Assembly (NCBI GenBank): GCA_013152945.1
Contig: JAADFL010000068.1
Span: 1-26,484, forward strand
From: Deltaproteobacteria bacterium
Lineage (GTDB): Bacteria > Myxococcota_A > JAADFL01
Direction of reading: 5' to 3'
DNA length: 26,484 nucleotides
This document shows, piece after piece, positions 18,201 to 24,000 of this stretch. Below the pieces are notes generated by a model, which worked only from the letters and a program-made list of their open reading frames with translations, searched no databases and had not been told where the DNA came from. The translations under genes and the position numbers were made by a program. Numbering within the stretch: the stretch's first letter is position 1; each line of letters begins with the position of its first letter.

Positions 18201-21200
18201 GATTTCGATCCGGGCAGGCAAGGGATCAATGATCGTAAGAATATCCGGTTCCGGTGTCGGTGCCCCTCCTGAATTGGTTACCCTAATTTTGTAATGAAGC
18301 TCTGTATAACCCGGGTAAACGGCCTTGGGATTGCCCTTGGCGTTGACTACCTGCACTGTCTTTGTGAAGTTCGACAAGTCCGGAGCACACGACACCCTGA
18401 TCCATGTCTTGCCGTCACCAGGCAGGCCCGGCGGCGAATCCGCATCCTGGCTCAAGTACGTCGATGTATTTTCCGCCGACACCGACGCCTGGTTGGACAC
18501 GTCTACAGGCTTGGCCTTGCACTCTACCCTGACGATTACCTTAAAGGTCGCCGTGGCCTTTTCTGCAGCATCGAGGCTATTGATGGTCCAGGTCAGGTCA
18601 TTGCCCTGGAATGCGGCCGAGCCCTTGCTCACTGCAAGTGAATCCGGGACCACCTCCAGGCCGCTGTCAATCGTGTCGTTTATGACAACCTGGTTTGCCG
18701 GACCTGTGCCCGTGTTCTCCAGGTTCAGGCTGTAAGCAACCTCGTCACCGGGCTTGACGAACCTCTTGTCCGCGGTCTTGGTGAAGCTCCAGAAGGCAGG
18801 CCCGTTCTCGACCTTCACAGATGTCGGCTCGTGCACACCGTTGTCCACGGAACCGTCACGCGGGTCGTCTGAAAGAATCGGATTGGATGTATCGCCGTCC
18901 ACAACCAGCCCTGCCTGGTTCGAAAATGTACCGTTTGCATGAGGCCTTACAACAGTGGCGGAAAAACCGAGGTCCACCTCCTGCCCGGGGGCCAGGCCGG
19001 CCAGGGCCGGCACCTGTGCCGCTGTCCAAATAATGGCTTTTTCCTGCTGGTTGAAAACTCCCTTTCCAGGATCGATGTCCGTCAGCCAGCCCCCGTCCAG
19101 GAGGTCTTTCAATGGTTCCACCACTGCGAGGTTCCTTGCAGACATCGTACTTGCCGGCTCATGGAATACCTTGAGCTTGTAGTTGAGCCGCCTGCCCGGT
19201 ACGACCGAGCCATCGGCCGGCAAGGGCGCATCCACATCCTTTGAAAACGCGAGCAGTACCTGCGAGTCTATCAAGAGGCTCGCAGAAGACTTGAGCGGTT
19301 GCTCGAGTTCGTTGGCGGTCAGCACCGCCTCGTTGATTATCGTGTCCCTGTCAAGGGGCGGGGGTTTCAACCTCGCATTGATTACCAGGGACAGGGTATC
19401 TCCCGGAGCCAGGCTGTCTATGCTCCACTGAACGGAGCGGTCCTGGTCGTTCCAGGTCGCACCGGGGGCTGCGACGAAATCAAGTCTGAAGTCCAGTACA
19501 TCCCGGATCACGATGCCTGTTGCAGCCGCAGAGCCCTGGTTCTGCACTGTGATGGTAAACTCCACGTCAGCACCCGGCTTGGCCTTGCCGCCGGTCGGAA
19601 CAGTGACAGCCTTTTGCATTACCAGCACGGGCGTGAGTTTCACGGGCACCTGTACGCACGGCACATCGGTCCAACCGGGCGTCTCGTCGCTTTTCACCCT
19701 GCCGCAGTTACGGAAACCGGTGGAAGGAGGCCTGTCCTTAAGCCTTGCTTTCAATTGAACTGTCTTTTTACCGCCGGGTTCGATGTTTCCCAGGTTGAAT
19801 GTTACGACACCTGTATTGGAATCATATGAATCCCCGCCAGAAATGTAATCCACGTAAGCAAGGTCCAGGGGATCTTCGAGCAGGGTATTATTTGCAGCCG
19901 TGCCCGAATTGACTATATCGAAGGTAAATGTCAGTTCCTGGCCCGGTAGTGCAGGCGGCCCTGTCTCATTCGACCAGGTCTTTGTAGAATCATCAAACAC
20001 CGGCCTGTTTACAACTATTACCTTTGGTGCCTCAAGGACCAGGTCCGGGTCCGGATCCATGTCCACAAGGGCCGTGTTCCCGATTTCAGCTCCATGGGAT
20101 GCATTCGCCTTGATCGACGCAGTAAACACCAGCCTGGCCGAACCTTTGGGCGGAACCGGAAATGCCGTGGGATCGTCGTACAGGATCGATTTTCCGGCTA
20201 TGTGGACAGGCCTTAAGCTGCTATTCGCGAGATCTATCACCGGGTTTTCAAGCAAGGGGTCCAGGTTGTCCACCAGGCCGCGTATGACTGCAGGCCTGTT
20301 CCCGGTGTTTCTAACCAGGATGGTGTAGGTAAGACTCGTTCCTGGTGTTACAGGGTCTGCGCCTGCAGCTACCGTCTTGGAGGAAGATGACAGGATCGGT
20401 GCGTACACCAGTGTTATCCTGGTCGGATCCTCGTTGCTGGTCGGGTCCTTGGGATCGTCTGTCAGCAGGTCCTCCACCAGGTACGGCGCATGAAAGATCC
20501 CCTGGTTCTCCATGACCAGGCCGTCTATCTCATCGACTCCTGTTCCGTTTGCCGTGAACTCGTCCTCGGAGAAAACCTTGGCCTCGATGGTTATCTCCGC
20601 GGTCCATCCCTGTGGTATGGTTATGTCGTCAACCTGTACGAGCCACTTGCCGTCCTTGAATTGGACAGTAGCCGTGCTGCCGCTTGGTCCCTGGACCAGT
20701 GGTTGAAAATTCTGACTGAAGTACGGGGGGAGTTCGTCCGTGAAGCTTATCCCGCCTGCGGGTTTAGCGCCGTCGTTGTCGAGCCTTATGGTGTACTTGA
20801 TCCTGGATTCAGGTCCGGGCACATCGAATGGACCCGGCACCAAGCTCCATGTCTTGGTTGCCGCTCCAAGTTCGGGCGCAATAACCGTGGTGATGGCCCG
20901 GCCCACTTCGATCGGCGGATCTATCTCGTTCGAGCCCACTGTGGCCACATTTGTTATATCCGAGCCTGCCGGCGCATCCGCAGCGACCTTTACCTTGAAT
21001 TCCACCTGCACCTGGTAACTCGGGTCCGGGTACAGGCCCATGTCTCCGAGGGCCAAACCTGTTTCAAGGGCGCTCTTGCCTCCAATGTCGGGAACAAAGC
21101 CTCCTCCAATGATCCTGGTGCTGCCCGGCACGTACTCGGTGTGGGCGGGCGCATGGTCGTACAATATGACATTGGTCGCGGAATCGCTCCCGGTGTTGGT

Positions 21201-22379
21201 CAACTTCAAGGTATATGTTAGCACCTCGCCGGGTGATGCCTCTTTCTTGTCGACCGTCTTGTCTGTAAGGTTGTTATCGAAATTGGGAGCCAGCGTATCG
21301 AGGGCAAGGGCAACCCATCCGAGTATCACCATGTCGTGACTGGTAAACTCCGGGTCCACCACGCCCGGAACTCCGTCACCGCTACCGCAGTCCACGTGCA
21401 TTCGGGTCTGGCCGGATTTCAGAATCCCAAGACCCTTGTCTCCGATGTCGAAGTGGTCGATGTCCACGCCAAGGGCCTCGGAGCTGTTCCAAAGGTTATA
21501 AGGCGGGTTCTCGTGAACACCGGGCCTGCTCGGGTTCCAGAGGAGAGAGCCGTTCAGCTTCATCCAGTCGCCGTTGGTCTGGGGGAACGGCGGACTGCCG
21601 AGTTGCTGGTCGCCTTCCAGGCCGAAAAGCGTGAACTCGCCCCTGGGCGGATCTCCCACGAGAAAATCGGAAAGATCGAACGAGGTGACGCCGTTGAAAT
21701 CTATCTCCGGGTCGTCGTTTCTTTCCTGCATGGCCATAAAGCCGTCGTAAAGCACGACATCCCTGCGTTTTCCATAGGAGTTCGACTCCCACACTATGCT
21801 TATTGCAAAAGCCCCGTACCTTGCCTGGCAGTTTGCATCCACACTGCAGTCCCCTTCCTTGGCGTACATGTTGGAAAGGGTATATATTCCGTTGTAGTTT
21901 CCTTTGCCCTGTGCCTTTACCAGGCTGGTAATGTCCCTGCGGCAATAATAGAACCCGCCATACGAGGAAATGGTCTCGCACCTTGCAGGGCCTGGAGCGA
22001 TGTCATCGGCCCAGAGATTGGAAAAAGCTGTTCCGTCTGCAAGTATAAGGTCCACGTACTCGTCAGGCTGTCCGCCCTCCTCGGGTGGTGCGTCCATGGA
22101 ACCGCTCCACCACAGGTACGCCTTTACGGCCTGGGCATCCAGGGGAATGCCCTTGATATCCACCGAGTTCTCGGACTTGAGCCACCTGTTTGCATAGTAC
22201 TGGTAGTCTGCATCCATCATTGTGGCGCCTGCAGTGGTAACAGAGCCCCAGATACGGTCATGGTACAGCATGGACGGAGTGGTGCCCTCTACAACCGCAC
22301 TTGCCTCCTTACCGGCAAAGAGGACCGGCAGCATTGCTGCAAGCAGGGACAAGCCCTTTATGGCAGGACTCAATCTCAC
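9510..22379 (-). CDS. Giant outer-membrane protein: DUF11 rod, SdrD-B-like and FlgD-like domains, OmpA domain, C-terminal beta-barrel
   Basis: The 4,289-residue product is uninterrupted. Order from the GTG at 22379: signal peptide (about 1-28, ending ASA); cap domain (about 30-355) with five Cys; 13 DUF11 repeats (about 360-2174); carboxypeptidase-regulatory-like domains (about 2177-2360); a divergent DUF11-like unit (about 2417-2570); an SdrD-B-like unit with DTNKNGVQDLGE (about 2572-2634); two FlgD-like units with WDG cores (about 2774-2830 and 2984-3039); an OmpA peptidoglycan-binding domain (about 3060-3167); a basic Ala/Pro linker; an Ig-like domain; and a beta-barrel (about 3390-4289) ending GHGFFFRVVGKF, a BAM-type terminal-Phe signal. 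I recall similar DUF11-OmpA-barrel proteins in other proteobacteria, but function is unproven. An adhesion or envelope-bridging role is inferred. GTG 22379 is preferred because AAGGAGGT precedes it and the leader then begins correctly; another GTG at 22418 lacks this. Confidence 0.9.
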   Translation of the reverse strand: MRLSPAIKGLSLLAAMLPVLFAGKEASAVVEGTTPSMLYHDRIWGSVTTAGATMMDADYQYYANRWLKSENSVDIKGIPLDAQAVKAYLWWSGSMDAPPEEGGQPDEYVDLILADGTAFSNLWADDIAPGPARCETISSYGGFYYCRRDITSLVKAQGKGNYNGIYTLSNMYAKEGDCSVDANCQARYGAFAISIVWESNSYGKRRDVVLYDGFMAMQERNDDPEIDFNGVTSFDLSDFLVGDPPRGEFTLFGLEGDQQLGSPPFPQTNGDWMKLNGSLLWNPSRPGVHENPPYNLWNSSEALGVDIDHFDIGDKGLGILKSGQTRMHVDCGSGDGVPGVVDPEFTSHDMVILGWVALALDTLAPNFDNNLTDKTVDKKEASPGEVLTYTLKLTNTGSDSATNVILYDHAPAHTEYVPGSTRIIGGGFVPDIGGKSALETGLALGDMGLYPDPSYQVQVEFKVKVAADAPAGSDITNVATVGSNEIDPPIEVGRAITTVIAPELGAATKTWSLVPGPFDVPGPESRIKYTIRLDNDGAKPAGGISFTDELPPYFSQNFQPLVQGPSGSTATVQFKDGKWLVQVDDITIPQGWTAEITIEAKVFSEDEFTANGTGVDEIDGLVMENQGIFHAPYLVEDLLTDDPKDPTSNEDPTRITLVYAPILSSSSKTVAAGADPVTPGTSLTYTILVRNTGNRPAVIRGLVDNLDPLLENPVIDLANSSLRPVHIAGKSILYDDPTAFPVPPKGSARLVFTASIKANASHGAEIGNTALVDMDPDPDLVLEAPKVIVVNRPVFDDSTKTWSNETGPPALPGQELTFTFDIVNSGTAANNTLLEDPLDLAYVDYISGGDSYDSNTGVVTFNLGNIEPGGKKTVQLKARLKDRPPSTGFRNCGRVKSDETPGWTDVPCVQVPVKLTPVLVMQKAVTVPTGGKAKPGADVEFTITVQNQGSAAATGIVIRDVLDFRLDFVAAPGATWNDQDRSVQWSIDSLAPGDTLSLVINARLKPPPLDRDTIINEAVLTANELEQPLKSSASLLIDSQVLLAFSKDVDAPLPADGSVVPGRRLNYKLKVFHEPASTMSARNLAVVEPLKDLLDGGWLTDIDPGKGVFNQQEKAIIWTAAQVPALAGLAPGQEVDLGFSATVVRPHANGTFSNQAGLVVDGDTSNPILSDDPRDGSVDNGVHEPTSVKVENGPAFWSFTKTADKRFVKPGDEVAYSLNLENTGTGPANQVVINDTIDSGLEVVPDSLAVSKGSAAFQGNDLTWTINSLDAAEKATATFKVIVRVECKAKPVDVSNQASVSAENTSTYLSQDADSPPGLPGDGKTWIRVSCAPDLSNFTKTVQVVNAKGNPKAVYPGYTELHYKIRVTNSGGAPTPEPDILTIIDPLPARIEIVPGSISGGRLVSGSIVTDPFGLQPGESKEVTYTAKVKAGTKAGSVVQNQAHLRLSGSEILSDGDNDPSNGRQPTLVHVDYPDLSGATKDVESPGRQVEPGQEVKYLIRVTNKGNLDASGLKVLDPLDTDNLEYVSGDGVFDRDTGTITFSTQTLAAGTFASFEFVARVKGTVENGRVILNQGSLSADQGVIKGLTDDPMSPEPNDPTKVTVVSQVIFEKRIFVNNVEVPLSTPLRRGARVDYALELSNATGKDVEVRDPVPLQLESVTVADDGFQYDYDTNTHTITWNLKDLGPGTSLTLHFSGVIAQNAMPRTVSNQAVFFVQGKENAKSDDPRTPDKGDPTSFNILDPVDFSRTEKTVPSHPDREVAAGDEVTYKITIFNDGPEDSTAAVMRDMIPARTEYVPGSTRLDGTPVPDDQGKPMFTRPQGMPISSAGAPDGVIWASGGSAWVEFKVRVRDDAPLGSVISNQAEISDDGGRVFLSDDPRSPGPDDATIVTVGKTADLSGTTKTASPSRVRPGEDITYKVTITNSGTAPAKNVRFIDPIPALANYVNGSLTLDGKSLTDGQDQDQGYFDGTNINVEIPEIGVLGSVEIGFKVTARSEGIVSNQGSVTADNLGVEPTDSDGNDANGDQPTRTPVGYVRNLQAEKTVKDVDGGSVLPGDELEYSITLFNPGPDQVDDASVKDDLPAQVDYVQNSLVVPAGASGKFIPPPAGKGGKGIVAVDSVSVPAGGSAVIKFRVKIDPETPRLSRISNKASVSATGIDEFETEPAVVVVGQVQGAAAVRGRVFEDRGEPNGVLDLDGKEPDALFEGYKVVVVPSYDTSAKPLAEVKTDSKGEFQSMNLPAPGKYSLKVYTPGGALLSMVDLEGEVKPDQVVTRNLAINPTGRIYVSSTGNLLVGAKVTIYEYDPSADGNKGKALDEKDLPEGQQGQVTGKYGVYEFDPPAGNYTIDVEPPGNLMLFPSNSPPPAKGPAKGDEKYDFVVPKAEPDLGSDLHYYLELQVEGDKRVVHHNHIPVDPIGRDIKFDLRANKREIEQGEVVTFLAEAENDSARDLTTDNGSNGVYVQVFLPKGFRYVRGSARASLEKSNGKAVRYSLASTGGVAGGRSMLFGPLSLYSGGKAGLMFQAVAGGASHEGYVQAKAVLKAGAAPGIGGAAMDISEPATARIRVVHDPLFDRGYVLGKVFCDTNKNGVQDLGESGVAGAEVYSDTGRYSVTDGSGKYHLQDLPPGIRAFKAAAHTLPPGARFTTDETRLIRLSPGAVIKLNFGITCPKQRVRPDYVELAKPPASKSGKSTSVKNGLKESGKEANAGKVAGPREETRNLLVQGSLDTLTVSVNNKAVPPVNVSVLLDGKTVPPSEKGMFKTPVSFSARVLSTDKVERWFLEIRDSKKALVYRREGKGAVPPSISWDGRDRRGNPLLESSESYTYRLFVVTSGGSLGFSPLMPFQPGKTVASKPVPQKPFVQLHGMKLQPDPKGRFKARISVPKDSLLILEMAGSDGKGMKLVISGKGQKPMWLSGPGPAPTALVDLYGNLKEKVVHIDGSPLDLGLLNTNCHVAGAGKGIARVELKEGKLKEPVRFVLSAGVKDVHSWHLLLNDSLARPVAVIASGKGEVSSNILWDGKIAGKKGTIEPGLYFFRLVLRNSENERGMSPAMPMFVTGPSFELSLSADKLFAPGRSNLTRKGRWLLERQIPRLREAGSRVAIEVHSDEGLNSKRLLALTQARADTVRRLLLRRGFRPQDVSSVGLGDLKPLVPNINRRSRALNRRVLILAGSPPVPSYAMAKPSPGIKVNNREVAVAMDTSFKTTLAVPRGRKIRVNLEIHGPGGNVAFLRPVVKAGESHPGMKPGDVIGPGSTPALVSKQTPGARAARGKVEPHAPAKMPTVSTKTGAKPAVKSIRVKPSETNAKAARLTVELPPSGVPIQSETYRLKGYTDPENRVTVNGEQVKVDKRGIFEHIVHLGDGKDESSEIIVESTDPSGNKAVIKRKVKVDLDYWFLLAVADGLIGNRDTRLDEMNDRTTLDVAGGNVRLHGRAAAFLKARIKTRKGPFNDYEIIGHVDSGKEEDRALITRITDPEKYYPVYGDASNEVKDVNSRERFYLLVKADKTNELRVGNFDTGMKDGELFKFERTSFGARAKLDHAFLKGYKSKLNAFVTDSGVGTVHGHDELRATGGSVYYLKHMDLVEGSDQVVLMVRDRDTHMLLLTVPLVRDQDYLVRYQEGRIILKNPVSSVVDASFLSASGMSGALDGNPVYIVADYEAAGDGTRMAWGVHGKQTLFNMLTLGGGYVTEQNPGGNPYELWGTSAQLKLTDKSQVRIELAHSKAEGGISSYSEDGGLSFVPLQDETAGRGGYALKVEARSDVAEWLGMDRDLLGLHAYYQTIDAGFYSGDTLHERGQNRFGFSADFRATRQDRLILRHDGMLASMPGAKGEADIGLNKQISSLKYLRNTHDYTLSIDYGHTYTARNNGTDGQNMKEHIETAGAGFKYNFTDRWSGYVKQQVDIPHGYLAPDFSGRDVRTTIGGAFKLEKDLWITAGVSEQWSGDTGVEAGLKSALSEKTDVYMRERLTLDLDGDTVSTTILGGENRIAKRGRVFGEYRVDSGSGPDANRAVVGLANRWKITKGLYLDASAERQQVRSDSAGNSARNVGSLGYEYLKLDWLKLSGRYEVRYDQQDESRGGRDRLQFLTLNAATWQWTKDLAFLARLNYSQTENLSYKWTEALLLEFSTGLAYRPAALDWLSLLLKYTKRIELRRDLMSGFGPERWNSDVISLVPVFELPFHVQLSETLAFRYRKEWVGDLPEVGTMTLLSLSRVGFHITNSLDVAVEYRLMKNWVKKDDLDMKQGLLTEVSYEFLNHVRLGVGYNFSRFSDNLYQNRVTDGHGFFFRVVGKF
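12880..13200 (-). other. OmpA-type peptidoglycan-binding domain of the giant protein
   Basis: The segment has the OmpA-C signature: LFAPGRSNLTRKGRWLLE, VAIEVHSDEG with the Asp that binds diaminopimelate, LALTQARADTVRRLLLRRG with the partner Arg, SVGLGDLKPLVPN, and RALNRRVLIL. Both ligand-contact positions are kept, so it should hold peptidoglycan in the periplasm. It lies N-terminal to the barrel, the reverse of the order in OmpA itself. Confidence 0.8.
14480..15860 (-). other. Carboxypeptidase-regulatory/SdrD-B-like and divergent DUF11 segment
   Basis: Read N to C, the segment holds RGRVFEDRGEPNGVLDLDG with following strands ending in SLKVYTPGG. A second similar unit (RIYVSSTGNLLVGAKVTIYEYD...) comes next, then a divergent DUF11-like domain (REIEQGEVVTFLAEAEN...). 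The last unit is SdrD-B-like (VLGKVFCDTNKNGVQDLGE...GKYHLQDLPPG), whose Asp/Asn loop is a likely calcium site. These rigid beta-domains link the repeat rod to the FlgD-like and OmpA part. Confidence 0.7.
15860..21300 (-). repeat. Thirteen DUF11 (TIGR01451-type) protein repeats
   Basis: Thirteen units of roughly 140 residues each open with a KT(V/A/W) segment, a PG-x-x-(I/V/L)-x-Y motif and N(S/T/D)G, then a D-P-(I/L)-P or similar core, and close with (S/I)NQA or a variant. Eight units (2 and 6-12) end in an acidic linker of the type SDDPRSPGPDDAT, a feature that may bind calcium. The copies have diverged, although units 1 and 11 share YVPGSTR and a near-identical DNA block (about 16974-17000 and 21114-21140). 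Confidence 0.85.
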
Positions 22380-22389
22380 CAGGTCAGCC

Positions 22390-22397
22390 ACCTCCTT
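22390..22397 (-). promoter_or_regulatory. Strong Shine-Dalgarno deciding the giant-gene start
   Basis: On the minus strand AAGGAGGT ends 10 nt before the GTG at 22379. The spacing is slightly long, but the match to anti-Shine-Dalgarno is complete, and the following codons give a clean signal peptide. Confidence 0.6.
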
Positions 22398-22435
22398 GCC
22401 GCACTCCCGCGCACACACCTTTGAGTGGAAATGAG

Positions 22436-22465
22436 ATTATATTTCCCGCATACAGGTGTGGGCAA
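22436..22465 (-). promoter_or_regulatory. Candidate promoter of the giant gene
   Basis: On the minus strand TTGCCC (22465-22460), an 18-nt spacer and a perfect TATAAT (22441-22436) predict a start near 22429. That leaves a leader of about 50 nt to the GTG at 22379 and only about 11 nt to the GTG at 22418, which supports the internal start. Confidence 0.55.
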
Positions 22466-22484
22466 GCAAGAATGCATTTTTTTT

Positions 22485-22510
22485 GCCCGGCTATCCGGGC
22501 CCGGCTATTT
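22485..22510 (+). terminator. GC-rich hairpin between two divergent promoters
   Basis: GCCCGG-CTAT-CCGGGC (22485-22500) is a perfect 6-bp stem with a 4-nt loop, overlapping a 10-bp palindrome CCGGGCCCGG (22495-22504) and a direct repeat of GCCCGGCTAT (22485-22494, 22499-22508). T8 precedes it and TATTTTT follows. It could end antisense transcription coming from the giant gene, or be an operator for both genes. Confidence 0.35.
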
Positions 22511-22564
22511 TTGTATGAAAATTGCGGACAAAAACGCTTGTCAGCCATATTTTCAGCCGACCCC

Positions 22565-22592
22565 TTGTATTTGCCATACCTTGTCCTATAAT
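22565..22592 (+). promoter_or_regulatory. Candidate promoter of the DUF218 lipoprotein gene
   Basis: TTGTAT (22565-22570), a 16-nt spacer and a perfect TATAAT (22587-22592) precede the start codon by 1 to 7 nt. Transcription would begin around 22599, at or inside the start region, suggesting a leaderless mRNA starting at the ATG at 22600. Confidence 0.5.
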
Positions 22593-22593
22593 C

Positions 22594-23985
22594 ATGAGCA
22601 TGCTCTTTTGGCGAAATGTTTTCCCCAGGTTGATTTCAGACATGCTCGTGCTGGCAGCTTGCATATCGCTTGCAAACTGCTCGGGCGGCAACGGCCCGGA
22701 GCTTGAAACAGGCAGGGAAGTCCAAACTGACAGCGAAACAGATAGTCCGGATGCTGAAGCTGCAACAGACAACGAAGCGGAAAACCCGGCCGTTCCTTCA
22801 CTCGATCCCTCTGCATGTAAGCCTGCGGCTCCCTTCGACTGGAAGGGCGCGGATAAAAATTACGAGTTTGTGTCCGGCAATGATTTTGTTCAGGACAAGA
22901 ATTTCTATCTCCTTACGTTGTTCGAACGCCTCGATTCTGTAAAGAGCGAGCTTTTGTCGGACAATCAAATTTCAGCGATTTCGAAAGACCGGGACCAATC
23001 GCTTCGGCAAGCAGTGACCGGGTGTGGAACAGACGCGGACTGCTATTCAAATAAATTGCTTTGGAACGACGACCAAGTAAGTGAGGCTGCAGGAGCCCTG
23101 GCATCGGCCTTGATCGACCGTGCCGGGGACACGGCATTTATAACGAATCACTTGAGGGCATCAGGCATGTTTGCGCTCTTTTGTGACAAGAGCGACAGGG
23201 ACTTGTTGATTTCGGCCTGGACCCATACCATGACCGGCCTGTGCAAGGCGTTCGGAAAGTTCGGCCAAGGCCTTGCACCGGATGAACTGCAAGGCCTGGT
23301 GAAACAAGTCAGTAACAATCACCCAGGGCCGTTGCTCATGTTCGAGCCCCTGCTGTACGTTGCACTTGGAGCAATGGCAAAAGACGGGCGCGACGAAGCG
23401 GGGCGCTACGAGCCTTTGGCACAAGGCGAAAACAGAGTGGCCCTGGATTACATCCGAAACATTAACTGGGACGACTATGCCTTCAGTGTCATTCTGGTGC
23501 CCGGGCTCGGTCCAAAGACCCTGGACGAACCCTTGTCAGAAGGCGGCAAGATGCAATGTGACCTCGGCTTTGCGCGCTGGCATGCAGGGCTTGCACCGAT
23601 TATCGTTACTTCCGGAGGACACGTTCATCCGGATCGTACTCCTTATTGCGAGGCCATAGAGATGAAGCACTACCTGATGGAGACATACGGTGTGCCGGAA
23701 AGGGCGATACTCGTGGATCCCCATGCAAGGCACACCACCACGAACCTGCGCAATACTGCGAGGCTGATACTGCGATATGGAATCCCGCCCGACAAGCCGG
23801 CGTTGTCGACCACGAACTGGGCACAAAACAGGTCGATCGGAGGAGGAGGCCTTGGCGACAGATGCAAGGATGAACTCGGTTATGTGCCGTTTCGAAAGAG
23901 TGCAATTCTCTCGGACAATGATTCGTGCTGGCTTCCGGCGGTAACTGCGCTGTACGCCGACCCCCTGGATCCCCTGGATCCATGA
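22594..23985 (+). CDS. DUF218/YdcF-family (ElyC/SanA-like) lipoprotein
   Basis: The product (463 residues from ATG 22594) has a lipoprotein leader with two overlapping lipoboxes, LAAC (Cys23) and LANC (Cys29). An acidic low-complexity stretch follows. A middle part of about 220 residues, mainly helical with a few Cys (GCGTDADC), is not recognised. The C-terminal third is a DUF218/YdcF domain: VILVPGLG, IIVTSGGHVHPD, YCEAIEMKHYLMETYGVPERAILVDPHARHTTTNLRN, the order expected for this family linked to envelope biogenesis. No Shine-Dalgarno precedes either ATG (22594 or 22600), while a perfect TATAAT sits just upstream. A shorter start at 22642 would leave too small a leader. The last codons are a 9-nt duplication (CCCCTGGAT x2) giving PLDPLDP. 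It is divergent from the giant gene and converges on the symporter gene with a 15-nt gap. Confidence 0.82.
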   Translation: MSMLFWRNVFPRLISDMLVLAACISLANCSGGNGPELETGREVQTDSETDSPDAEAATDNEAENPAVPSLDPSACKPAAPFDWKGADKNYEFVSGNDFVQDKNFYLLTLFERLDSVKSELLSDNQISAISKDRDQSLRQAVTGCGTDADCYSNKLLWNDDQVSEAAGALASALIDRAGDTAFITNHLRASGMFALFCDKSDRDLLISAWTHTMTGLCKAFGKFGQGLAPDELQGLVKQVSNNHPGPLLMFEPLLYVALGAMAKDGRDEAGRYEPLAQGENRVALDYIRNINWDDYAFSVILVPGLGPKTLDEPLSEGGKMQCDLGFARWHAGLAPIIVTSGGHVHPDRTPYCEAIEMKHYLMETYGVPERAILVDPHARHTTTNLRNTARLILRYGIPPDKPALSTTNWAQNRSIGGGGLGDRCKDELGYVPFRKSAILSDNDSCWLPAVTALYADPLDPLDP

Positions 23986-24000
23986 TCAAACGGATTAATG

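Noticed and set aside
15860-21300. CRISPR array or DNA-level satellite
   Set aside because: The periodicity is in protein motifs about 140 residues apart; the DNA copies are diverged and no short identical repeats with spacers exist.
9510-22379. Type IX-secreted adhesin
   Set aside because: No type IX C-terminal sorting domain is present; the chain ends in a barrel with a terminal Phe.
21336-22424. Long plus-strand open frame (362 residues) opposite the giant gene start
   Set aside because: It lies antisense to the signal peptide, cap domain and first repeat of a clearly coding gene, has no family motif, and its composition is that of a frame shadow.
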